Shown one piece after another: positions 8,606 to 18,780 of a stretch of 64,000 nt of DNA. The first letter of the stretch is position 1. Every line of letters begins with the position of its first letter. The translations under genes and the position numbers were made by a program. Source of the stretch: Sva-07 sp963717385 (GTDB taxonomy: Bacteria; Actinomycetota; Acidimicrobiia; Acidimicrobiales; Ilumatobacteraceae). Below the pieces are notes generated by a model, which was not told where the DNA came from, made no database searches, and saw only the letters and a list, made by a program, of their open reading frames with translations. Location: contig CAVQWE010000006.1 of NCBI GenBank assembly GCA_963717385.1, forward strand, positions 186,001-250,000, read 5' to 3'.

Positions 8606-9263
8606 TCAGCGCTTGCCGAGCTTGAGGAGGTCTTCGGCCATGGTCCAGCCATACACGACCATCGCTCCACCCTTGGCCACTGGCACGGCGGAGAACATCT
8701 CGATCACGCCGGGGTCGAGCTTGTCGGGCTTCGACGACTCGTGGTCGAGGAACCCGTCGGCGCTGCCGCTGGCCGCGATGAAGCTCTTGGCGTCGTACTT
8801 TGCATCGACACCGAATCGCTTGGCGAGGCGGCGACCCCACGCGCGCTCCTCGCCCACGGCGTTGGAACCGGGTGACGGGGTGACTTCGCGCAGGTCCTTG
8901 AACGCCTCGAGACCGTCGGCGCTGACGAAGCGGCAACCAACGACGACGTCTTCGTCGGGGAACGCCATCAGCGCACGGTGGTAGGCCTCGCCGATGAGCC
9001 CTCGCAGCACCTGATCACGCTTGGACGATCGCTTGACCGACATCAGACCCGATCAGCACGCACGGCGTTCCGCCGATGCGTTCGAGTGTGGAGAACGTGA
9101 ATCCGTGCAACGCCCCGCCGAATCGGGCGGTGGTGATCAGGACCCAGTCCTCCTTCGCCTTGGAGAGCTGCCCAGCGCTGAACGCCTCTTCCATCGACGC
9201 CAATTCGTCGAGGTCGGAGTCGGTCAGGGCCGCAGCGTCGTTGGTCGAAACGTCCAGTGCCAT
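8606..9263 (-). CDS. Conserved protein of unknown function (one frameshift)
   Basis: Two adjacent reading frames join into one protein of about 218 residues. The first half ends in LERIGGTPCVLIG and the second begins MSVKRSSKRDQVLRGL. Dropping one T near 9042 gives a seamless CVLIGLMSVKRSSKRD. Visible features are an acidic N-terminus, a predicted mixed alpha/beta core and no membrane segment or signal peptide. I do not recognise the family. The start at 9263 is supported by TAGAAT ending 7 nt upstream. That hexamer includes the dnaE stop codon, so the gene may be transcribed independently of dnaE. The nitroreductase follows 24 nt downstream. Confidence 0.6.
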
Positions 9264-9270
9264 TCGGACT

Positions 9271-9276
9271 ATTCTA
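9271..9276 (-). promoter_or_regulatory. -10 hexamer TAGAAT embedded in the dnaE stop codon
   Basis: TAGAAT on the minus strand includes the dnaE TAG stop and lies 7 nt before the ATG at 9263. It matches the sigma-A -10 consensus at 5 of 6 positions. Confidence 0.6.
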
Positions 9277-12200
9277 CAGCAGCACGGCCTCATGCCCGAA
9301 GGCCATGCGAAGTTCACCGACCGAACGGTCGAGATCGACCCGGAATTCGTCGGCCAACTTGAGGACTTTGCCCTGGCCGATGTCGACCATGACCACCGAG
9401 TCACCAGGGTGTTCGCGCAGGATCCGCTTCAAACGTTGGATCTTGAGTTCGTCGAGCGCAGCCGACGGCAAACGCAGCCGCAGCGGCACCGCCGGACCGT
9501 CGCTGAGGCCTGACAGCACGGTGATCGTCTGGCCGATCAGGCCGAAGCGTGACTCGTCGCGGCGGTCGAGGCGCCCCTTGACCGCGACGATCAGGTCGTC
9601 TTCGAGTTTGTGGCCCTGTTCGGCGAGTGTGCGGGGAAAGATCGTGACCTCGATCGAGGCGTCGAGGTCCTCCAACAAGAACACGGCCATCTGGTCGCCC
9701 TTCTTGGTGAACTTTCGCGCGAGGTTGGTGATCACGCCACCGACCACCACGTTGGCGCCGTCTTCCATCGTCTGCAGATCGAGCACCGACTGTTCGACCT
9801 TGCGGCGCAATGCCGCTTCGACACCGAACAACGGGTGATCGGACACGTACAGCCCGAGCATCTCCTTTTCGTAGCGGAGCTGTTCGGTCTTGTCGAAGGC
9901 GAGGTCGGGGATCTCGGTCCGCTCGTCGAATCCGTCGCCTGATCCGGCACCGGAACCACCGTCAGCCTCACCGTCGCTGTCGCCCCAGTCGCCGAACAAG
10001 CTCATCACGCCCTTTTCGCGCTCGCGGCGACGCTTGACGGTGGTGTCGATGATGTGTTCGAACACGGTCAGCAACCCACGTCGGGTGTGGCCGAGGTTGT
10101 CGAAGGCGCCGCCCTTGATCAGCGACTCGATCGTGCGTTTGTTGAGTACTGGCTCGGGGACGCGTTCGACGAAATCGTGGAAGCTGGTGAACTGCCCGTT
10201 CTCGTCACGCTCAGCGATCAACAGCTCGACGAGCGCCTCGCCGACGTTGCGCACGGCCGACATCCCGAACGTGATCGCTCCGGGGCTCCCGACCGACAAG
10301 GTGACACCAGGAGGCAGCTCGTCAGGAGCGAGCGCGCCGAAGTTCGTCATCGACCGGTTGACATCGGGCGGCAGCACCTTGATGCCCATCGAACGACAGT
10401 CGGCCAGGTACGTCGCTGCCTTGTCGAGGTTGTTCTTGACGCTGGTGAGCAGACAGGCGATGTACTCGACCGGATAGTGCGCCTTCAGATACGCGGTCTG
10501 GTACGTGACGAGGCCGTACCCGAAGGTGTGGCTCTTGTTGAACGCGTAGTCGGCGAACTTCTCGATGATGTCGAACAGTTCCTTGCCGAGCGCTGGCTCG
10601 TAGCCGGTGCGCACCACCCCGGCTTCGAAGCCGTCTCGGGCCTCGGCCATCACCTCTCGCACCTTCTTGCCCATGGCCTTGCGAAGGTTGTCTGCTTCGG
10701 CCAGTGAGTAGCCGGCGAACTTCTGCGCGACACGCATCACGCTCTCCTGATAGATCATCAGGCCGTAGGTGTCGCCGAGCACCTCTTCTGCGTCCTCGTG
10801 GAAGTACTCGACCGGTTTGCGTTCGTTCTTGCGGTCGGCGTAGTCGTAGTGCATGTTGACGCTCATCGGCCCCGGCCGATACAGCGCCAACACAGCGGAC
10901 ACGTCTTCGAAGGTGTTCGGCGCCATTGCCTTGAGCAGCTGACGCATCGGTGGCGATTCGAGCTGGAACACACCGATCGTCTCGCCCTTGGTCAACAGGT
11001 CGAACGTCGGCTGGTCGTCGAGCGGAACATCGTCGATCACGAAGTCGGGGTCGCGCTGGGCACGGATCATCGCCTCGGCGTCGGTGATGACATCGAGGTT
11101 GCGCAGCCCGAGGAAGTCCATCTTCAGCAGGCCCAGGTCTTCGACGCCGTGCATTTCGTACTGCGTCACGACCGGGGCATCGGCTGGATCGGTGCCCGAT
11201 TCGGGTTTGCGCTGGATCGGGACGTAGTCGGTGACCGGGTCTTTGGTGATCACCACGGCGGCGGCGTGGATACCGTCGGACCGCTTCAAGCCCTCGAGTC
11301 CCCTGGCGACGTCGATCACCTTCTTCAAGTCGGCGTCGGTGTCGTACATCGCACGCAGATCGGCAGCGGCCTTGTACCCGTCGGCGTACTTCGGGCTCTG
11401 CTCGAAGCAGTACTTCAGCGGCGTGTCGCGGCCCATCACCATCGGTGGCATCGCCTTGGCGAGCTTGTCGCCCACCCCGTACGGATAGCCGAGCACCCGG
11501 GCCGCATCGCGCACGGCGTTACGAGCTTTGATCGTGCCGAAGGTGATGATCTGGGCAACGTGGTCGCGTCCGTAGCGCTCGGCGGCGTAGCGGATCATCT
11601 CGTCGCGGTATCGCGAGTCGAAGTCCATGTCGATGTCGGGCATCGACACACGACTCGGGTTGAGGAACCGCTCGAACAGCAGGTCGTACTTGATCGGGTC
11701 GAGGTCGGTGATCCACAAGCTGTAGGCGACGGCACAGCCCGCAGCCGACCCTCGTCCAGGCCCGACCCGGATGCCGGCGTCGCGGGCGTGCTTGATCAGG
11801 TCCCACGTGATGAGGAAGTACGACGCGAACCCCATGTCGTTGATGACCTTGAGTTCGTAGCTCAGCCGCTCGACAGCATCGTTGGGGATCTGCTCGCCCC
11901 AACGCTTCTTCGCCCCCTCCCACGTGAGGTGCTCGAGGTACGAGGCGTCGTCGAAGCCTTCGGGCACCGGGAAGTTCGGGAGCAAGGGCTTGCCGAACTC
12001 GATTTCGAGCTGGGCCCGCTCGGCGATCCACAAGCGTGTTGTCGCAGGCAGAGGGCACTTCGCGGAACAGGTACCGCATCTCGGCGGCCGTCTTCAGGTA
12101 GTGCTCGCTGCCCTCGAACTTGAAGCGCTTGGTGTCGGACAGCAACGCACCGGTCTGCACGCACAACAGCGCGTCGTGGGCCTCGTGATCCTCCTGGTGC

Positions 12201-12871
12201 GTGTAGTGGCTGTCGTTGGTGGCCAGCAGCGGAGCGCCGATCTTCTTGGCGATCTCGATCAGCTTCGGGTTGGTCTCGCGCTGCGCTGGCAGCCCGTGAT
12301 CCTGCAATTCGACGAACAGGTTGTCGCGCCCGAAGATGTCCTGCAGACGAGCAGCCTTCTCGATCGCGCCCTGCTCGTCGCCGTTCAGCAACGACTGCAG
12401 TACGTGGCCGCCGAGGCAGCCGGTGGTGGCGATCAGGCCGTCGGAGTACTTCTCCAACAGCTCCCAGTCCATCCGAGGCTTGTAGTAGTAGCCCTCCATG
12501 AACGCCAGGCTCGACAGCTGGATCAGGTTCTTGTAGCCGGTTTGGTTCTCGGCCAACAGGGTGAGGTGGTAGTAGAGCTTCTTGCCGCCCTCGGTGTCGC
12601 CGCCCGAGTCGTCGACGCGGCCTCGCCGAGTGGGTCGCTCGCTGCGGTGATCGTGGGCCATGTAGGCCTCGGTACCGATGATCGGCTTGATGCCCTGCTT
12701 GTTGCACTCCTTGTAGAAGTCCAGCGTGCCGTACATGTTGCCGTGATCGGTCATCCCGATTGCCGGCATCCCGTCGGACACCGCTTTGGCCACCATCTCG
12801 TCGAGTCGCGCCGCCCCGTCGAGCATCGAGAACTCGGTGTGGACGTGGAGGTGGGTGAAGGAATCGGGCAC
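9274..12871 (-). CDS. dnaE: DNA polymerase III alpha subunit (one frameshift)
   Basis: The replicative polymerase, about 1199 residues when read through. The N-terminal PHP domain starts MPDSFTHLHVHTEFS with the His-x-His metal pair. The palm carries VGPGRGSAAGC and the catalytic acidic motif MPDIDMDFDSRYR. The helix-hairpin-helix and OB-fold regions lie toward the C-terminus (VVVGGVITNLARKFTKKGD). The frame breaks near 12035, where one extra base in the ACG-CTG-TGG codons splits SACDNTL from WIAERAQLEIEFGK. Without it the protein is intact. The start codon is GTG at 12871. It lacks an inserted exonuclease domain, as expected for DnaE rather than PolC, and its PHP His residues suggest proofreading capacity. 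Confidence 0.95.
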
Positions 12872-12915
12872 GGATCTCTGATCTTCGAACTACGCGGGTG
12901 TGGTTCGTCTGGACT

Positions 12916-15097
12916 CTAGCCGGGTGATTCGGTCTCGGTCTCGGGGCGCTGCGACCTCCACCACACCAACTGCGTGGCGAGCGCGACCAGAACCCCGAGG
13001 GCCAGCACTGCCAGCGACGGACGCCAATACGGCGGTACCCAGGTGAGGACGATCTCACCATCGGCGACCTCGGCGGGGATCGTCACGGTGAGCAATCCAG
13101 CAGCGTCACCGCCGACGGGGAGTGGCCGTCCATCGATCGTGGCCTCGTAGCCGGGCCACGCAAGCCGGGCAAACGTCAGTTGCGCCGGGCCGTCCCCTGT
13201 TCGTTGCATCTCGACGAACTCGAGGTGCGCTCGCTGAAGAGTGTTCCCCGACACGGCCACCGGCCCCACAACGTGCGTCAGCCGACCGTTCGGCCAACGG
13301 ATCGGCTCTTCTCGCTCCCAGACCGCCACGTGATCGGTCGACTCCGACATCACCCATCCGGATGGGGCAGCAACACCAACGGTGTCGACCAGTGCTCGCT
13401 GCACCACCACTGTTTCGACCCCGAGCACGTCGGCGAGGATGATGTCGCGGCCTTCCTCCGCTGGCAACCACAGTCAGCGACCAGGCGTCGGCGCATGTCG
13501 CCCCGTCAAAGCGGAAACACAGCGCAGCATCATGTGTCGTGAACCCGATTCCGCTGTATGCCGAGTACGCCTCGACTCCAGCGATCGCGTAGGCGGAGCC
13601 GATCGTCAGATCTCGATAGGCCTTCGTCGGCTGCCGGTCCGGTTCCGGGATCGACTCGAAACGAGCGATCTGCAGCACCCGCCCCTCGTAGCGGTCTTCG
13701 AAACTGTCGGTGAAGTCGCTCGCCGCATCCGGCATCGCGAAGTGGCGCACGCTCTCGTTGGTCGGCTTCCATTGGAGCTGCAGCACCAGCACCGCCAACG
13801 TCGACGCGAGGACAACAGGAGCGACAAGGCCCCGATGTCGAACCGCAACGGCCACGGTGGCCATGGTCGCGACCCCGATCAGGGCGGCACCGGCGAGGTG
13901 CCACCACAGGTCGTCGGGGACATCCGACCACGACAGATAGGCCCCTGCGACAACGATCGTGGCGCTCGCGAGCGCCCGCTCTCGCCGACGATCCAGGACG
14001 AGGCCGGCGCCGAGCACCACGACCGCCCCGATCACGATGGGCAGGTGAAGGTACGGGATCAGGCGCATCGGCCACCGGAAGAACCAGAAGTTCGACGGGC
14101 CGAGACACAACACCAAGAAGACGACTCCGAACACGGCGAGCCCCAAGTTGTGGCGGCGAAGCAGCGTTCGCCATTGCAGCCACGGGGCGAGCGGGAGCAC
14201 GAACCACCCGAGGTACGCAGCGGGAAACCCGATCACCGATCGCCCGAAATTCGGAACGACCGGTGTCGCTGTGGGAGAGCTCATCGCGAGCAGATCACCG
14301 AGCCCGGGCGACCACGACTCGTCGTTGAATGTGCCGGTCTCTCGATAGCCCACGCCGGACGTCTGCCGAAACGCGATGTACACGAACGCCGTCAACAACC
14401 CGACCGCAACCAGTGACGATGCGACCATGGCGACGGCCTGCCAACTCGTCCGGTCCGCATTCTCGATGACGACGGCGACCACGATGACGAAGACCACCAC
14501 GACGCTGTAGGGATTGCTCGCCGTGATGCACAACGCAGCGGCCACGGCGAACCACCCGGGCGCCGCGTTGCCCGCAACGGCTCGACGCGCGGTCAGCCAG
14601 ACGAACGGAGTGAACGCCAACGACGCCAGGTGCGGAATCCACCAGGCCGCATCCATCCACAGCGTCCACCCACCGGTGGCCATCACCACACCGCCGACCG
14701 CGGCCGACCAGGTCGTAGCCCCATACTCGCGGGCGAGCAGGTACACACCGGTTGCGAGCACCGCCAGGTAGACGTACACCACGATGCCCATGGCGAGCAC
14801 GAGGTCGTCGAGTTGCAGCACGGTGACGTCGAGCAGCAGTGCGAGCGGATTCCACACCCCGTATCGCGCCTCGGCAACGAAGTTCCCACCACGCCAGAGC
14901 GACGGATCCATCAGGTGCGAATCGCCCAGACGCAGCAACTCGCCGATCCGGCGACTCACTGGCAACCACGACGCGCTCGTGTCTTCGGTGAGGTAGAACT
15001 GCCGGAACCCGAGCAGTGGCGCAAGCACGACCACCACCAGCGCTGTGTACATCGCCACCAGCGGCCGCAACGGGCGCTCGACGGAGCCTTGACTCAA
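12916..15097 (-). CDS. Large polytopic membrane protein, YfhO/GT-C-like (one frameshift)
   Basis: About 727 residues when read through, with roughly 12 hydrophobic segments. An extracytoplasmic Asp/Trp-rich loop follows the first segment, and a soluble C-terminal part precedes a final membrane helix (YWRPSLAVLALGVLVALATQ). Layout and sequence feel like YfhO-type or GT-C glycosyltransferases, which act on lipid-linked sugars at the membrane, but I cannot name a substrate. The frame breaks near 13472, where one extra T separates AWSLTVV from PAEEGRDIIL. The start shown is a TTG overlapping the bpa stop; an ATG at residue 16 (15052) is an alternative. It is probably co-transcribed with bpa. Confidence 0.68.
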
Positions 15098-15603
15098 AGG
15101 TACGTACCCGGGCGATCGCCACCCGGTTCCTGGGGCGACTGACCAGGCATCGGCGACATCTGGCCCCCGGGCAGCTGTCGCATTTCCTGGAGCTGGCGTT
15201 GGGCGGCGAACTGTTGCGCCATCAGCGTCGCCTGAATGCCATGGAACAGTCCCTCGAGCCAGCCGACCAGCTGAGCCTTGGCGATGCGCAGCTCGGACTC
15301 GCTCGGGATCTCCCCGTCGTCGAACGGCAGCGCCAGCGAGCGCAACTCTTCTTGGAGATCGGGCGACAGGGCCTCGGAGAGTTCGGTCACCGACCGCTCG
15401 TAGATTTCCGCAAGACGCTCACGCGATGCCTCGTCGAGCGCTGTGGTGCGCACCTCCTCCAACAACTGCTTGACCATCGACCCGATGCGCATCACCTTGG
15501 CAGGCGAAGTCACCGACTCTTCCTGCGCAGCATCGTCGACGCCGGCGGGTGCGCCGCCGTCGGTGATGTCATCTGGTTGGAGCGACTCGTGTGTGTCTGA
15601 CAT
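15094..15603 (-). CDS. bpa: Bacterial proteasome activator Bpa (PafE)
   Basis: A 169-residue ATP-independent ring activator of the 20S proteasome. In mycobacteria it promotes degradation of unfolded proteins without Pup. The conserved core is clear: PAKVMRIGSMVKQLLEEVRT, LDEASRERLAEIY, then ELRIAKAQLVGWLEGLFHGI. The protein ends in GTYL, the C-terminal hydrophobic-Tyr-x type tail (GQYL in M. tuberculosis) that docks into proteasome alpha-ring pockets. The N-terminal acidic segment is disordered-looking. The ATG at 15603 lies 20 nt after the upstream phosphodiesterase stop. The proteasome genes themselves are not in this window, but their presence is implied. Confidence 0.93.
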   Translation of the reverse strand: MSDTHESLQPDDITDGGAPAGVDDAAQEESVTSPAKVMRIGSMVKQLLEEVRTTALDEASRERLAEIYERSVTELSEALSPDLQEELRSLALPFDDGEIPSESELRIAKAQLVGWLEGLFHGIQATLMAQQFAAQRQLQEMRQLPGGQMSPMPGQSPQEPGGDRPGTYL

Positions 15604-15623
15604 GGATGCCTTCCTCGCGATCG

Positions 15624-16750
15624 TCACGCCAGCGCGCCGACGAGCGGCACGTTGACCTCGGCGGAGGTGAGCGACCCGTGACGACACACCAACTCGAACG
15701 GCCCCGAGTCGGCGGGGTCGTGGAAACTCACCGGTTCGTGGGCGACCAACGCGACGTCGCCGAGTCGGGTACGCACCGACGGCGCCATCGCTGGTCCGAA
15801 CCACTGCTCGTCGAGCGTCTGCTCCTTGGTCACCACCCACGCCAGATGGCCGAACCTCGTCGCGAGCGGCCGAGGCAAGCTCGTCGGTGGCACCTTTCAG
15901 GGCGTGCAACCAGCGGAATCGGCCCTCGCCGGACTGGATCGAAACCGACGACAGCAGCGCAGGCGACGGAGTCACCAATCGGTTGCCCACGTGCACCTGA
16001 CCGTGATCGGCGGTGACCAGCAGCGCAGTCCCCGCCGGGAGCGACTCGAGCAGATCACCGACGAGTCGATCGGCAGCACGGAGCTCGGCTTCGTAGAACT
16101 CGCCGAAACCACGTTCGTGAGCGATCTTGTCGATGCCGGGGTAATAGCAGTACACGAAGCGCTCACCGGCCTCGACCTCTCAGACGGGCTTGCACGGCGA
16201 TCGAGGATGCTGCACGCCACCCCACCGGGTCGCAGCCCCGCAAGTGCGCTTCGGAGAACGCTGACGACTGCAGTTCGGCGACGCTGACCACCGGAACGGT
16301 CTGACCGAGGAACGGCTCGAACGGTTGCACCTCTCGCGGCGGGTGCGAGCGACGCACCGCCTGATCGCCCACGTACCACCGCAGCACGTTCATCACCTCA
16401 CCACCGATCATGATGCGGTACCCGATCAGACCGTGTTCAGCAGGGGTCAGACCCGTGGTGATCGACGTCAACGCAGTTGCCGTGGTGGTCGGGGCCACCG
16501 TGTGGATGGGTCCGCCCACCATCGACGCCACCGTCGGCATCAGCTCGCGATGGTCCTGCAACTGGTCCCACCCCAGGCCGTCGAGCACCAGCACCACGAC
16601 TGCGTCAGCCGACGACACCGGCTGCGGCATCCAGCTGGGCAGGCCGGTCGCCCACGATGCCGGGCCGAGCAGCGCCGGCACGATGCCGCGGACGTTGGCT
16701 CCGCCGTAGTCCGGAATGATCGGGCCGTCCGCTGCGGCGCTCGTCGTCAC
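15624..16750 (-). CDS. Type I phosphodiesterase/nucleotide pyrophosphatase family protein (two frameshifts)
   Basis: An alkaline phosphatase-superfamily hydrolase of about 375 residues. The metal and nucleophile motifs appear in order: VVLVLDGLGWDQL, the Thr nucleophile region PTTTATALTSITTGL with PAEHG, YYPGIDKIAHERG, and LLVTADHGQVHV. Substrate is unknown. The frame breaks near 16185, where an extra A splits VQARL from EVEAGERFVYC, and near 15863, where an extra G splits AARDE from FGHLAWVV. Both repairs give expected family sequence. The GTG at 16750 is my best start; an ATG at 16836, almost touching the rrf2 start, is in frame but would add a non-conserved stretch. It is the first gene of the group leading to bpa. 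Confidence 0.8.
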
Positions 16751-16825
16751 CTGTGCAGTCCACCACGTTCGTCGTCCTCCCGACAAGCACAACGCCCAGA
16801 AGCTGAGCTTGGACGACCGACTGAG

Positions 16826-16831
16826 TAACGT
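16826..16831 (+). promoter_or_regulatory. -10 hexamer TAACGT, leaderless start of Rrf2 gene
   Basis: TAACGT lies 6 nt before the GTG at 16838, with no Shine-Dalgarno. Confidence 0.5.
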
Positions 16832-16837
16832 CATCGT

Positions 16838-17272
16838 GTGCGCATCTCGACCCGCGGTGACTACGCCTGCCGTGCCCTGTTGTCGTTGGCGCTGCACACG
16901 AACGCAAGCGGCCCCACGTCCGTACGTGACATCGCCGAACGCACAGCACTCCCCCAGCCCTATCTCGAACAGATCCTGCTGGCTCTCAAAGGAGCCGGAC
17001 TCGTCAAGTCCAAACGCGGCGTCGGCGGTGGCTACATCCTGGCCCGCGACCCCGAGGAGATCCGGTTGTCCGAGATCGTGTCGGCGGTCGATGGCCCGAT
17101 CACCCTCGGCGATTTCGGCCAGCCACACCAGGACGGTGCGTGCGACCACGAGGGCCAATGTGTGCTGCTCGGCATCTGGAACCAAGCCGGCGACCACATG
17201 CGCACGTACCTCGAGGGCTTCACGCTGGCCGGCATCGCAGCGATCGCCCGCGGTGACGCCCCCTGGCCATAG
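16838..17272 (+). CDS. Rrf2 family transcriptional regulator
   Basis: A 144-residue winged-helix DNA-binding regulator. The N-terminal domain MRISTRGDYACRALLSLA and the recognition region LPQPYLEQILLALKGAGLV, then the wing SKRGVGGGYILAR, are typical. IscR/NsrR-type proteins ligate an Fe-S cluster through three Cys spaced C-x5-C-x5-C. Here Cys102 and Cys108 keep the first interval (ACDHEGQC) but the third position is Trp114. Cluster binding is therefore possible only with a different ligand set. No Fe-S assembly genes are adjacent; it diverges from the phosphodiesterase-bpa group, a possible target. GTG start with a -10 hexamer 6 nt upstream. Confidence 0.87.
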   Translation: MRISTRGDYACRALLSLALHTNASGPTSVRDIAERTALPQPYLEQILLALKGAGLVKSKRGVGGGYILARDPEEIRLSEIVSAVDGPITLGDFGQPHQDGACDHEGQCVLLGIWNQAGDHMRTYLEGFTLAGIAAIARGDAPWP

Positions 17273-17273
17273 T

Positions 17274-17293
17274 CCAGCGGGTTCGTCCGCTGG
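17274..17293. terminator. Bidirectional hairpin between convergent genes
   Basis: CCAGCGG pairs with CCGCTGG around a 6-nt loop (GTTCGT), right after the Rrf2 stop and before the convergent rluD stop. There is no U tract on either side. Confidence 0.45.
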
Positions 17294-17311
17294 GAGTGTT
17301 CGTCGTGCTGC

Positions 17312-18232
17312 TCAGACTTCGGCGGCGTCGAGCCAGGCGCGGAGATCGGCAGCCAGCGGACTGGTGAAGGTCACCCGCTCACCGCTCGTCGGGTGATCGA
17401 AGGCCAATTCGGCGGCGTGGAGAAACGGCCGGGTGAGCCCGAGCATCGGACGACGCTGGCTGTATGTCGGGTCGCCGACCAGCGGATGCTCGATCGACGA
17501 CAGGTGCACACGGATCTGATGAGTGCGACCTGTCTCGAGTCGGCATTCGAGCCGAGACACCAGGGCGGGGGCGCTGTAGGTCCCGACCACCCGGTAGTCG
17601 GTGCGTGCGGGTCGGCCACCGGCGACAACCGCCATCTTCAGCGGGTCACCGCGATCGCGGCCGATCGGCGCGTCGATGATGCCGTGCGGCGCATCGGGCA
17701 CACCCCACACCACTGCGTCGTATCGCCGCGTGGCACTGTGGTCGGCGAACTGTGCGATCAAGATCTCGGCTGCGGCATCGGTTCGCGCCACCACGAGCAG
17801 ACCGGAGCTTCCTGCGTCGAGACGGTGCACGATGCCCGGACGGATCGGATCGCCGCCGACGCCCTCGACGTCGGGGTACCGAGCCAGCAATCCGCTGACC
17901 AACGTCCCGTCCATGTTCCCTGCACCTGGGTGTACGACGAGTCCAGGCGGCTTGTCGACGACGATGACCGCATCGTCTTCGTACACCACCCCGAACTCGA
18001 CATCTCGGTCGGCGGTGGGCATCGGAGGCTCGGGGATCGAGCCCGGATCGACCTCGATCGTCTGGCCCTCGTGCAAGCGGACCTTGCCCGACGTGGCAGG
18101 CTCTCCATCGACCTTGACTCCACCGGCGGCGATCGTTGCGGCCGCCTCGGCCCGACTGAGATCGCCGATCAGCGCCACGATCCGATCGAGGCGTTCTCCT
18201 GCAAGCGCTGACGGCACTGCTTCGGTGATCAT
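17312..18232 (-). CDS. rluD: RluD-like 23S rRNA pseudouridine synthase
   Basis: A 306-residue RluA-family enzyme converting specific uridines to pseudouridine in RNA, most likely 23S rRNA. An S4 RNA-binding domain occupies residues 1-60 (RLDRIVALIGDLSRAEAAAT). The catalytic domain has VVDKPPGLVVHPGAG and the signature GIVHRLDAGSSGLLVV with catalytic Asp139. The late GRTHQIRVHL motif is also present. The ATG overlaps the lspA stop by 4 nt, so the two are translationally coupled, a pairing common in actinobacteria. It is the last gene of the long dcw-ileS-lspA run. Confidence 0.9.
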   Translation of the reverse strand: MITEAVPSALAGERLDRIVALIGDLSRAEAAATIAAGGVKVDGEPATSGKVRLHEGQTIEVDPGSIPEPPMPTADRDVEFGVVYEDDAVIVVDKPPGLVVHPGAGNMDGTLVSGLLARYPDVEGVGGDPIRPGIVHRLDAGSSGLLVVARTDAAAEILIAQFADHSATRRYDAVVWGVPDAPHGIIDAPIGRDRGDPLKMAVVAGGRPARTDYRVVGTYSAPALVSRLECRLETGRTHQIRVHLSSIEHPLVGDPTYSQRRPMLGLTRPFLHAAELAFDHPTSGERVTFTSPLAADLRAWLDAAEV

Positions 18233-18777
18233 CGGACATCACCGTCGATCTGGTTGTCGAGTTGGAGGAGCTCACCCTCGTCGGAGCCCTCACGGCGCTC
18301 TGCTCGGGCGCTCAGGATGCTGTTGAGGATCAACAGTGCGGCCCCGACGTTGATCGCCATGTCGGCCACATTGAAGATCGGGAACCACTGAAAGTCGATG
18401 AAATCGACCACCGCTCCTCGCAGCACGCCGTCATCGCCTCGAAAGAGACGATCGATCAGGTTGCCGGCGGCTCCGCCGATGAGCAGGCCGATGCCGATCG
18501 TGCTCATCCGGCTGGCTTCGGTGCGCAGCGTCACCAGCAGATACACGATCACCAGCGTGGCGACCACTGCGATGACCGGGCCGAATCCCTGGCCCTGACC
18601 GAAGGCCATGCCGTTGTTGAATCCGAGATTCAGCTGCAAGGTCCAGAACAGTTCGATCTCGCGATCGGTTCCGAGTGAGGTGACCGCCCAGTGTTTGGTC
18701 AACTGGTCGACGACGACCACCAGGAGCGCGATCGACACGGGCGCCCGCCATGCACGGACAGCGGGCACACTCGGCAC
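18229..18777 (-). CDS. lspA: Lipoprotein signal peptidase
   Basis: Signal peptidase II, an aspartyl protease of the membrane that cleaves the signal peptide of prolipoproteins just before the lipidated Cys. Four hydrophobic segments are visible. The catalytic Asp residues fall in GGAAGNLIDRL (Asp109) and FPIFNVADMAI (Asp139). The LNLGFNNGMAFG segment corresponds to the conserved N-x-G-x-AF region. The start is a GTG 3 nt after the upstream DksA-like stop; a later start is possible because the first 10 residues are not conserved. Its likely substrate in this window is the LpqB-like lipoprotein. The C-terminal tail is charged and hydrophilic. Confidence 0.92.
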   Translation of the reverse strand: MPSVPAVRAWRAPVSIALLVVVVDQLTKHWAVTSLGTDREIELFWTLQLNLGFNNGMAFGQGQGFGPVIAVVATLVIVYLLVTLRTEASRMSTIGIGLLIGGAAGNLIDRLFRGDDGVLRGAVVDFIDFQWFPIFNVADMAINVGAALLILNSILSARAERREGSDEGELLQLDNQIDGDVR

Positions 18778-18780
18778 GAT

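Noticed and set aside
12880..12915. CGAAC and GTTCG near the dnaE start as a LexA box
   Set aside because: The half-sites are 12 nt apart instead of the 4 nt of the Gram-positive SOS box (CGAAC-N4-GTTCG).
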